This document shows positions 20,431-29,303 of a stretch of DNA of 64,000 nucleotides, piece by piece; position 1 is the first letter of the stretch; each line of letters opens with the position of its first letter. The notes under the pieces were generated by a model. It was given only the letters and a program-made list of their open reading frames with translations. It had not been told where the DNA came from and made no database searches. Position numbers and translations under genes: made by a program. This DNA comes from Cardiocondyla obscurior. Its lineage: Eukaryota > Arthropoda > Insecta > Hymenoptera > Formicidae. The stretch spans positions 1,703,001 to 1,767,000 of the forward strand of contig NC_091871.1 of assembly GCF_019399895.1 (NCBI RefSeq), in the 5' to 3' direction.

Positions 20431-22612
20431 ATACGTATATTTTGCTGACGCGAATATTACACGAGGGACGTGTACATACCAACGTGTATTCACGCACACA
20501 CGTCCGTTTTTCTCCCCAATTACAATACGCGAAAACTTTCCAGACATCAACGCTTCGTTGTCTCTCTTGCGCAGTTTTCGACACGCGAGTCTCTTTGAAA
20601 TACCGACGTGTTGTATGAATCATGTTTGTTTATACTCATTCATGCGCGTTTATGCGCGTTCTTGCGTATATATCGTGCACGTTGTACGGATTTGCAACGA
20701 CGCTCGCAGATGTTTCGCGTGGTTAAGCTCGTTTCAGCTAGGGTGGTTATACTTTTCTCTACACGATAACGGGGAAAAAGCGACAAGATATTTGCATTTT
20801 TTTAATACGATATTAAAAGAAACCATGCGCGCGCTGTTATTCAAAAGATCCAAATTTGCGCGCGTCATTATATTATTTAATTATAATAATTTTATTTCTT
20901 TATTATACAACACCCCAGGGAAAATGTTTCCAGAGATGTTTTCCAAAGATTACACGTAAATGTCTTCTGAATAATTTTCAAATCGTTCAAATACCCCCGA
21001 CTTATGTTCCAACGCTGCCCTACGACATGAATCGATAAAAAAAAAAAAAAAACAGCGTATTGAAATCGTGCGAAATAAAACGGAAGTAAATAAAATAAAA
21101 TAAGAATTCGCAAAGAAATATTTCATCGCGTCAGTGTGGTTTAGAGTATTGCGCAAAGTGACTCACGTTAAAACGTTGATTACTAGTTGAAGAATCCTCT
21201 CTCGTTCGTTCACATTTATGAACGTGCGAGTTGTAATATTTCTCGTAATAATACTTCCTCGTCGCTTACGTAATCAGGTAAAGTAGCGTCCACGTGTTGT
21301 CTGTTTTCTTAAAGATTGTCAGGTAGATGGCCATTTATGACTTGGGTAACTTAAAGCGCAATCCTCGTTGAAAACTACTGTCGCATCGGTGATTCCGCGA
21401 AGTTTACTCAATCGAGATAACGCGAATGGTTCCGGGTGGATTTTATGCAACGACTTGTTCCGGACTGGATGTACATGAATCTGCATCAAGTTGCGCGTAT
21501 ATGCGTTCTTAAAACAAGAGTCGTCATAAAACAAATCGCGCTTGTCGCGTTATTCCTTAAAAAAGTTGTAAACTACACGAAAGCACGACTTTTTGATTAA
21601 CAACTTTCCGGTAGACTTTTTATTTGTTAGCTCTGACGAGCCGTAAGACGGAATGTAACTTGTCGGCGCAGACGAGCAAAATCTAAGCACAACAATAAAG
21701 GAATAGCTTTAAAAAAAAAAAAAAAAGATAACGATTTTGTTATCTCTTATCAACATTCCTTCACTTTTTTTTTTGTTTTTTCCTTCCAAGTGTCGCTTAT
21801 AATGCTCATTACGTCGATTATTACGAGTCAAACAAACCGTTATCTCGCGCCTAGTCATCGCGGCAACAAATTCCATAAGTTTCTCCTTGACCTGGTATTT
21901 CTCGGCTTTTCCTATGTTTCTGAACTTGTAGCAATGCTCACGGCGGCAAGTTTATCGCGAAAAAATCACAATTACTGCTTAGGCGCCACGTCCTCAGGCT
22001 AGTAACGCTTTCTCCCAGAGCACTCGTAAACGCGCGAGTTTAATGGTCGTACACCGACGCACACGCGTCCCGTTTCTTATCGCGGAGATTGTACAACATT
22101 CAACTTCAATCGCTTTCCTGGTTTTTCGCCGCTCCGACTCGCTTTTCGTCACGTTTACTTTGCAAGAGCAGCAAACACTTTGTACTCGATTACAACTCGC
22201 TCGTAACAGATCACTGTCTCAGCTGCGTCGGGCATAAATCAAAGGTATCGACGGTTATCGCTTTCTTCGCCATTTACTTTCGCGAGAGCTTTCTACTTTA
22301 ACGTTGCCTACGTTTGCTATTTAAACGCTCAACAATCGAGATAGAACTGGGGAACAAGAGTTACATGTTGTCTACTTAAAGATATGGGACATTAACGTCA
22401 AGCAGTGCTCTTTAAAAAAAGGAAGACACCTACCCGATGATATCAAAATTGATAACATCTCGTAAAGCTTACGCTCGTAATGGAAATCGCGAGAATATTA
22501 TAATTACAACACTAATTATCGCCGTTGAAACATTCATAATTATCATAAATAAACTTTATCTGCACTAATTTATACGTTTCGTAATTAATATTTATTTCAC
22601 CGCGCATAACGC
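20431..22612. other. Unique DNA in the loop between inverted D copies
   Basis: A 180-codon ATG-started frame at 20,417-20,959 begins inside repeat D and has no recognisable domain, so it is not called. No other feature seen. Confidence 0.35.
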
Positions 22613-22773
22613 GTATATACATATTTATTTGCGACGCATATCGCTAAAATCCTGAGCATTGGAGCACGAAACCGTTAAATCGATTTACACGACGTCGAAT
22701 CAGAACGAATTTCTTCGTTTTACGTTTACGTTGAGCTGCTAATGCTCCCTCGCCTATTAGTCACGAACGCAAA
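22613..22773 (-). repeat. Repeat D, copy 2
   Basis: Reads TTTATTTGCGACGCATATCG through AACCGTTAAATCGATTTACA to TTAGTCACGAACGCAAAT. It is opposite in orientation to copy 1, 2.2 kb away, so the pair could form a stem. Confidence 0.85.
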
Positions 22774-22849
22774 TTAAAAGAAAATAGCACAGCCTACTCT
22801 AACACGCATGGGCCGACGCTCAATTGTAAATGTACCGAGCCGGGCTGTC
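22774..22849. mobile_element. MITE A fragment fused to repeat D
   Basis: TAAAAGAAAATAGCACAGCC follows directly on the D end and continues to CCGAGCCGGGCTGTC, which is the left inner arm plus apex of MITE A. It is then cut off. The outer arm and terminal repeat are missing. Confidence 0.8.
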
Positions 22850-23165
22850 ATATGTTTATGGACTAACTAAAAAAAAAATGATAAACTCAATTGTCTCGTA
22901 CTTTACTTTGTAGACAAAGTTTTTATTTTGCAATATTGTAGGCGGTCTTGATTATTCCAAGTTTCAGCGTACAAGCGATACGATCAATCAACAGACATCT
23001 TATCTTGGAACCTAGATAGGTGAGCGTAAACATTCAGCCGTCCCGATGAGTATAAAAGAAAAGCAGCCTGGAGAAAAGCAAGTTAATGGATTGTGTCCGA
23101 GCGCTATATTGTTACGTGTTACGCTCGTATATAATCGCGTTTGAAAATAAAAATAAAATTCCATC
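22850..23165 (+). other. Possible LTR or promoter fragment
   Basis: The MITE is interrupted here by unrelated sequence holding a TATAAAAG box at 23,051-23,058 and, about 100 bp downstream, two AATAAAA-type polyadenylation signals near 23,147-23,157. That order and spacing resembles the U3-R part of a retrotransposon LTR. No terminal TG...CA pair, target duplication or second LTR was found, so this may be chance. Confidence 0.2.
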
Positions 23166-24270
23166 TCGGTTTCTTGCAAATTTTCAAGAGACTTTAGTAT
23201 TTTTAATTCATTGTCATGATAAATAAATAAAAGAAAAGCATGCGAATCTTATCTAATATTTGGGTTAGGACTTTCAAGATTTGAAACAATAGCGCGTGAA
23301 AGTTGGTATAAATAAAACCTGTTACGTCTGGACCGCGAATCTTCATGCGACTTTCACTTTACATTTAACTGTTTATTTCGCAATGCATCATCTCCCGCGT
23401 TAGTTAATAGGTTTTAAATTCTAATGCAGATGTTACGTTCTATATATACCATCGGAAAATTACATTCAACCACCGTGACGGCTGCGTGTTTTACTGCCGC
23501 GTTGGCGTTCGCTTATATATAATTTTTTTTTTTTTTGTTCCGTCTTTTGCATACGTAAAATTTTCGCTTTTTCGCGGAGTTCGCAACGGCAATGCAAACT
23601 GTGGCATGAAAGGCCAAAAGCGGCGTGTTTTCGTGGTGCTTCTAACGGCATGTTGTTTACAATAGCGCTGATTGGGATGCGCGTACCACTCAAATTCGAA
23701 GCTGGCTGGAAAGTTCAGAAACGTATTGTCGTGTTCACACGCGGCGGTAAATTCACCGATGAAAACGCGGTTGTTTGTCGTCGATCGTCCGTCCTGCGTT
23801 TTCCTCACCTATTTTCAACTCCGTTCTGTTTTAATAATCGCAGGTACCGTATAATAACCGAACAAACGAACGTTTGTTGCGGGCCCTCGACGCATGTTTC
23901 TACATATTTTGCGCAAAACGCCACGCACGTCGAAACACCCGGTCATTTATAACGTTATGAATCGGTTAAATATCGAAAGGCGTCGTTTATCATAATTGCC
24001 GCGACTGTCATTTAGTATAATTATAATTATTTCCAGTCGTATAAGATACGGTTATCTAAGCTGGCCTCTTCTTCACTTTCGCTTTCTCTCTCGCTCTCTC
24101 TCTCTCTCTTTCTTTCCGTGCATAAAAATTCCCTTTTTATCTTTATGTGCGCAAGATTATCTTGCAGCCAATACAGATTTTTGGCATACGAGTAAAATCG
24201 ACAGGCGGGTCCAATATTTTGCGTTCTTTTAATCTAAAGTATACAGTCGTCGCGAGCGTCGCCGGAATTA
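23166..24270. other. Unique non-coding DNA
   Basis: No gene recognised; contains a (CT)n tract at 24,083-24,110. Confidence 0.35.
24083..24110. repeat. (CT)n microsatellite
   Basis: A run of CT dinucleotides with a few TTTC interruptions, within a longer pyrimidine stretch. Confidence 0.9.
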
Positions 24271-24434
24271 AATATGTATACATATTTATTTGCGACGCAT
24301 ATCGCTAAAATCTCGAGTCTCGAAACACGAAACCGTTAAATCGATTTACACGACGTCGAATCGGAACGAAATTCTTCGTTTTCGTTTACGTTGAGCTGCT
24401 AATGCTTCCTCGCCCATTAGTCACGGACGCAAAC
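24271..24434 (-). repeat. Repeat D, copy 3
   Basis: Closely matches copies 1 and 2 and has the same orientation as copy 2. It ends GACGCAAAC directly against MITE A sequence, at the same base as copy 2. Confidence 0.85.
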
Positions 24435-24729
24435 TAAAAGAAAATAGCACAGCCTACTCTAACACTCATGGGCCGACGCTCGATTGTAAATGTACCGAGC
24501 CGGGCTGTCTTGCCGCTATAGAAACAATTTTTCGCTCATGCGAGATTGAGTAGGCTGTGCTATTTTCTTTTAGAGCGTGGAACTCATACGCTGTATTTTA
24601 TAAATTTTTTTTAATTTATATCTCGACTATAATTTAAAAAAACATAAAATGGTATAGGACTTTTATGTTTAATTTATTGAGATTTAACATCCCACGAGCG
24701 TTGGCACACCAACCCTGGGACACCCTGTA
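24435..24729. mobile_element. MITE A, left outer arm replaced by repeat D
   Basis: Begins TAAAAGAAAATAGCACAGCC, includes the whole apex (TATAGAAACAATTTTTCG) and the complete right arm, and ends ACCCTGGGACACCCTGTA. The outer left arm with its terminal repeat is absent and D stands in its place. Confidence 0.85.
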
Positions 24730-24734
24730 TATAC

Positions 24735-25150
24735 ATATAAATGGTCCCAATTTCTTTCTTTCAATTTAAAGGTCTTATTTTATTTTTAAATTAAATTAAA
24801 CTTGGTTTTGGGTAAAAAATATTTTTTTTGTTAAATTATATAAAAATGGTGTAGAATTATTTAATTTAATTCAATTGAATTTTCTATAAATAATTTAAAA
24901 CTGATTCTTTAATAAATGGTCTCAATTTCTTTTTTTTATTTTTTATATAAATGGTCTCAATTTCTTTCTTATAATTTACAGGTCTTTTTTTTATTTTTAA
25001 ATTAAATTAAACTTGGTTTTGGGTAAAAAATATTTTTTTTGTTGAATTATATAAAAATGGTGTAGACTTATTTAATTTAATTCAATTGAATTTTCTATAA
25101 ATAATTTAAAACTGATTCTTTAACAAATGGTCCTAATTTTTTTTTCCAAT
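24735..25150 (+). repeat. Family T tandem repeat, two units
   Basis: The marker AAATGGTGTAGA starts at about 24,844 and 25,055 (211-bp period), with the same internal phrases as the 14.4-kb array. It begins a few bases after the MITE A terminus. Confidence 0.9.
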
Positions 25151-25196
25151 TTTTATATATCACTATTTCTATCACTATTTTACGGTGGTCGTGCTA

Positions 25197-25222
25197 ACTT
25201 CGCGAATCTAGCACAGCACTTT
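25197..25222. repeat. Short hairpin at the left side of the inverted-repeat region
   Basis: GTGCTA and TAGCAC pair around a 12-nt loop (ACTTCGCGAATC), followed by a second GCAC. This is a local CG-containing spot in very AT-rich DNA and may mark the edge of the element inserted in the T repeats. Confidence 0.4.
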
Positions 25223-25482
25223 CTTCTCTAAAGTACTAAAACTCATTAAAAATAATTATTTTTTTAAAGAGCTTTAGATAATTTTAATTAAAATTTATAT
25301 GTACGTACATTTTCAAATTAATATTTTGTTATTTACAACTTTTAAATAATTTCTTTTCTATTTTCATATATTTAATGAAAGTAAAAATGTGACGTAATGA
25401 TGTGCTTTTTCACATTTTAATAATCGTTTTGCAAGTGTTTTAAAAACTAATTCTAAAAAACCGGAAATCTACTTGATTTTTG

Positions 25483-26100
25483 GTTACTATTAATTTTTCT
25501 TAACAAAAGGCATCGCCAGATAGGCATGTCATTTGGCCATGGGTTCCTACCGAGTTTTTAATCGGTGGTACTGCATAGATGAGTTTAGTACCAAATAAAA
25601 ATAATTTCATCAACTTTTCTCTCTTAATCTCAAAAATCATTTTACCAGTAATTAAAAAAAATTTATTGTTTTGTTTCATTATTTTTTTTAATAGTGAAAT
25701 TTGAAATTAATTAATGGCAATTTTTTTTTCAAATGTTTACAATTAAAAGCAATAAAGAAAAACACTTTCATCATGATTATACATTTTTGTACTTAGAAAT
25801 AAAAAAAATGTTTTGTTTCATGCAACATAAAAAAAATTTATAACAAAAATTGAAAACTGATTTTTTTTAATAATTTTGTATTTCAACTATTTGTACTATG
25901 TTTTATTAATAAAAAAAACAAATATATGTTTAGATACAGAAAATACTATATTTGTTATAAAACGTATTAGCAAAATATTTTACATTTATCTTTATCGCTG
26001 TTCTCATTGATCACTACACAGTGACTCGGTATTATTAAAAATGCGAATTAATATTTCTGCTGATCTTACAATTTTTGATAAATATCTAGCTGTGACAAAT
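25483..26100 (+). repeat. Left arm of a degenerate 1.74-kb inverted repeat
   Basis: The reverse complement of 26508-27225 aligns along the whole arm with substitutions and indels. Matching landmarks include TAACAAAAGGCAT, the CCGAGTTTTTAATCGG hairpin, ATTAATGGCAA, AAAAGCAATAA, CTTTCATCATGAT, AAAACTGATTTTTTTTAA, ATTAGCAAA and TGATCACTACACAGTG. Both arms are rich in stops in all frames, so it is an old non-coding element or an inverted pair of one. Confidence 0.85.
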
Positions 26101-26265
26101 AATATAATAATCTCTGCTACATATGACATGTATGATAGGTATGACAACCAACTTGAAATAAAAGCAAGGGAGATTTCGGCATATTAATGCGAAAACATTT
26201 CGCTGCTTCATTGAAGCTTGAATATCATTCTGACAATAATGGAATGAACCAAATTTCTCGATACT

Positions 26266-26419
26266 TGGTTTTTTTTTTTTTTTTTCTTTTATAGTGGGGG
26301 AATGCTTTTACGCATACCTTTTCTCCTGGGGAAAGGAGAGGGTTATGTCGGGCTCGGGTCTTATGCCGCGAGGCTGCCCACTACCGACTAAACCCCCACT
26401 GTTGGCCTGCATGGCGCCG
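26266..26419 (-). mobile_element. SINE-like retroposed element with oligo(A) tail
   Basis: A GC-rich block of about 130 bp ends, on the minus strand, in a long A tract (T run at 26,268-26,285 on the plus strand). It is flanked by AATTTCTCGATACT (26252-26265) and AATTTTTCGATACT (26420-26433), a 13/14 direct repeat that fits a LINE-type target-site duplication. The minus strand starts GGCGCCATGCAGGCC. It contains GGGTTTAGTCGG, which fits the Pol III A-box pattern TRGYNNARYNGG except at the first base, and GACCCGAGCCC about 23 bases on, a weak B-box match (7 of 11). It folds into a closed multi-branch structure (see next entry). A tRNA-derived SINE is the best reading; a retrocopy of another structured RNA is possible. 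Confidence 0.6.
26293..26400 (-). ncRNA. Cloverleaf-like multi-branch RNA fold inside the SINE-like element
   Basis: By hand folding, AGTGGGGG (26293-26300) pairs perfectly with CCCCCACT (26393-26400). Within this closing stem lie three hairpins: ATGC/GCAT at 26302-26315, TCTCCT/AGGAGA at 26322-26339, and a longer arm with GTCGG/CCGAC (26347-26351 with 26384-26388) extended by CTCG/CGAG. The helices are given on the plus strand; the minus-strand transcript would form their complements. No energy was computed. Confidence 0.45.
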
Positions 26420-26507
26420 AATTTTTCGATACTGCTATGATTGCGCTAATGGTAAGCGTACAACTGTACCTTTGGTTCAGTTATCTGTATCAGTTGGTTT
26501 AATTGTT

Positions 26508-27225
26508 TTTGTCACATACTAAATATTTATTAAAAATTGCTAGATTAGCAGATATTTAAAGTCGAATTTTTAATATTTCTTGGCACTGTGTAGTGATTAA
26601 TGAGGAGAGTAATGAAGATTAATTTGAAGTATTTGAAATATAAATTGCTAATATGTTTTATAATTGTACTTTCTGTATTTGAATGTACATTTGATTTTTT
26701 TAATCAATAAAATATTGCACCAAGTAGTTAAAATATGAAATTATTTTAAAAAAAATCAGTTTTAAAATTCTTTCTTAATGTTACACCAAACCAAAAAAAT
26801 TAAAATAATTCTTGATTGCAGAGGTGCATGAGAGGCTCATCTGTCAAAATTTGATGCATATTATAACATGCACATTAAAGAAATAATTTTAATTTTTTTT
26901 TTTTGTTAAAAATCGGGTTTTAATTTGGGGATCATGACGAAAGCGTTATATTATTGCTTTTACTCGTAAGTATTTACTTATAAGTATTGCCATAAATTAA
27001 TTTTAATTTTTACTATAAAAAAAAATAAATAAATAAAATAAAATAAAAACTAAAAATGGATTTTTATATTATTAGGTACTCGTAAAATGTTAGAGATTTA
27101 GAGTTGAAAGTTGAATTAAATTTTGTTTGATACTAAATTCATCTCTTACAGTGCCGATTGAAAGCTCGGTGGGAACATGCTTATCCGGCTGTATGCCCTT
27201 TGTTAAAAAAAATTAATAATGATCA
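26508..27225 (-). repeat. Right arm of the degenerate 1.74-kb inverted repeat
   Basis: Partner of 25483-26100. Corresponding landmarks on this side are CACTGTGTAGTGATTAATGA, AAAATCAGTTTTAAAATTCT, ATCATGACGAAAG, TTATTGCTTTT, GTTAGAGATTTAGAGTTGAA, CCGATTGAAAGCTCGG and ATGCCCTTTGTTAAAAA. It is about 100 bp longer than the left arm because of indels. Confidence 0.85.
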
Positions 27226-27669
27226 GAACTTTGCTTAAAACTAATTAAAATAAACATATTTATTTGCGCTACATAATAAAAAGTAAGAATAAAAAATTTA
27301 TTAATCAATTTTTTTTTTCTCCCCCCGCGAATTTACAGAAATCTTCTTACTCTAATAAAATATTAAAAAAATTTTCTCTCAGAAATCTTCCGCAGAAAGT
27401 TAAAATGTAAGTCGGGACGATAAATCTGGAGCAAGCCGGGGACCCAAATTTTTTTAATATTGCATCGTCACGTGCGCGGCGACATGTACTCGCAATTGCA
27501 GTCGCATCACATATGTTAAATATGTACCCACCTACATATGACGATCGACAAGTCGAAATTAACCTGTTCACTTTATAATAAATGTAAATAGAACGAAATT
27601 AATTAAATATTACATGCTTTTAAAAAATATTAAATAATTTTGCACGTACATATAAATATATATCCTATT
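27226..27669. other. Unpaired sequence right of the inverted repeat
   Basis: No counterpart on the left except a short GCACGTACATATAAATA near 27,640 that resembles the inverse of TTTATATGTACGTACA at about 25,298. Moderately CpG-rich at 27,400-27,550; a 74-codon minus-strand frame there has no recognisable motif. Confidence 0.35.
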
Positions 27670-27830
27670 AAATGGTCTTAATTTTTTTTCTAATTCTTAC
27701 ATAAATGGTTTTAATTTCTTTTTTTTAATTTAATGGTTCAACTTTATTTTTAAATTAAATAAAAATAGTTTTGAATTATTCAATTTAATTGATATGAATT
27801 TATAAATGGTCTAAAACTGATTTTTTTTAA
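27670..27830 (+). repeat. Family T partial, diverged unit
   Basis: Contains AAATGGTCTTAATTTTTTTT, TTTAATGGTTCAACTTTATT and TTATAAATGGTCTAAAACTG in the same order and orientation as T at 24.7 kb. The inverted repeat therefore sits between two T blocks that point the same way. Confidence 0.75.
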
Positions 27831-28946
27831 TGTGGAAAAGCGGCGGATGGTGAAAACGGTGGTAGCGGCTGCCGACAGCGCGAAAATCGCAAAAGATACT
27901 CGAGTTTGCGTTTTTTTTCTCCCTTTTTTCTTTTTTTTTTTTTTTCGAAAACCGCATTCAATTCAGAAGAGATACTTACGGCATTTGAAGAGATGACGTT
28001 CAAGCATTTCAAGAGCGATGCTAGGTATATCGGAAAAACGATACAACGTTCGTATTATGTGCTCGTCTTTCGCGTATGGCGCGAAATCGTTGCTGCGGAA
28101 AACTCGAAATTCAAAGGGAGCATCGATAAATTTCGCAGTTAATTCGAACTCTCGGCGGCCGGTAATAAATTTAATGTTGCGCGACGCTCTCAAGCTTGTT
28201 TCAACGCGGTTTGCTCCACTTTGAGCGCGTGTCTGATGTGGACGCTCCCTTATACCGCATTTCCATCGCGTAATTTACGATCCAGCAACCTTGCCATTTG
28301 CAATATCGCGTTTAATTCCGCAACAGTAACTCATTTCTTCTATCGTTTCTACGATTACTCGGTTAAGTCCCTTTGAGCTTTGTCAAAAGGGCAACCAGCT
28401 GTGCAAACGAAGATTTTTAGTTTGCGTTGTTCAATTAAAAAACAGCAATTCTCTTTTTTTTTTTTTTCTTTTTTTTTTTGCAGTTCGATGGAAATAACTT
28501 TTGAAAGTTACATGAGCCTTTCTGTACCCGCACTCGAAATTTTGCTGAACGCAAGCAACGTTTGTTTCACACCCGAGTTTCGTACAGTTTGAAATTTCAG
28601 ACGTAGTCGAATTGCCATATTGGCTAAATTTTGGTATGCTTTGGTTGTTTGCATAGTGTTGTCATGGCGACAATTCAACGATATGAAACTCTACCAGGAG
28701 CCGCAAGGCTCTATTAAATTTATCAGAAACGCGATTCCGTTTAAACCGATGATTAGGATCTCGTAATTGTAGGTGCGTTTTATTCGCCTGATTATTTGCT
28801 TTAATGCGGTTTGAGAAGTTGAGATTTTCACTCGGTAATTATATATTAGCAATTTATCACTAATCACGTCCGGTTTGATTGACTTTACAGTTTTAGGTCG
28901 AACATCGGTTTTTATATTTATTTTTTTATTTATAATTTCAATATTA
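27831..28946. other. Unique non-coding DNA
   Basis: Only short overlapping frames and T-rich tracts (28,448-28,480). No gene identified. Confidence 0.35.
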
Positions 28947-29303
28947 TACAGGGTGTCTCAGCCCATGTGTAAAATCCTATACAGATAGGTAGGTCTTAGG
29001 GAGATAAATAAAAAAGTTCTGTAACATTTTATAAAATTCTTAATTGTTATTGAGAAAAAAATTAATTTGTCTAGCGCAAGAGCGACAAGGAAGCTGCGGG
29101 CAAGTGAGCGCGACAGGCGATTGGCGCCGTCGCCTATCGCGCTCACTCACCTATAGCTTCCTTGTCCTCTTGCGCTAGACAAATTAATTTTTTTTTTAAT
29201 AAGTATTGAGAATTTTTCAAAACGTTAAAGAACTTTTTTTATTTATCTCCCTAAGACCTACCTATCTGTATAGGATTTTACACATGGACTGAGACACCCT
29301 GTA
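28947..29303. mobile_element. MITE family E, full-length copy (whole-element palindrome)
   Basis: TACAGGGTGTCTCAGCCCAT at the left pairs with its inverted counterpart ending GAGACACCCTGTA. Pairing runs inward through CCTATACAGATAGGTAGGTC, AATTAATTTGTCTAGCGCAA and GAGCGACAAGGAAGCT to a GGCGCC apex, with arms of about 175 bp. The ends carry TA, as expected of Tc1/mariner-type insertion. No transposase. A 62-codon minus-strand frame inside recurs in the other copies only because the sequence does. Confidence 0.9.

Noticed and set aside
20417..20959. 180-codon ATG-started frame
   Set aside because: It begins inside repeat D, is rich in Cys/Tyr/Arg, has no recognisable domain, and is about the length expected of the longest chance frame in a window this size.
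26266..26419. Functional tRNA gene
   Set aside because: The fold has the wrong arm lengths, the B box matches poorly, and there is no clear anticodon arm; the A tail and target duplication indicate a retroposed copy instead.
28958..29146. 62-codon minus-strand frame nearly identical to one at 41,910-42,098
   Set aside because: Both are translations of one arm of MITE E; the palindrome explains the conservation.
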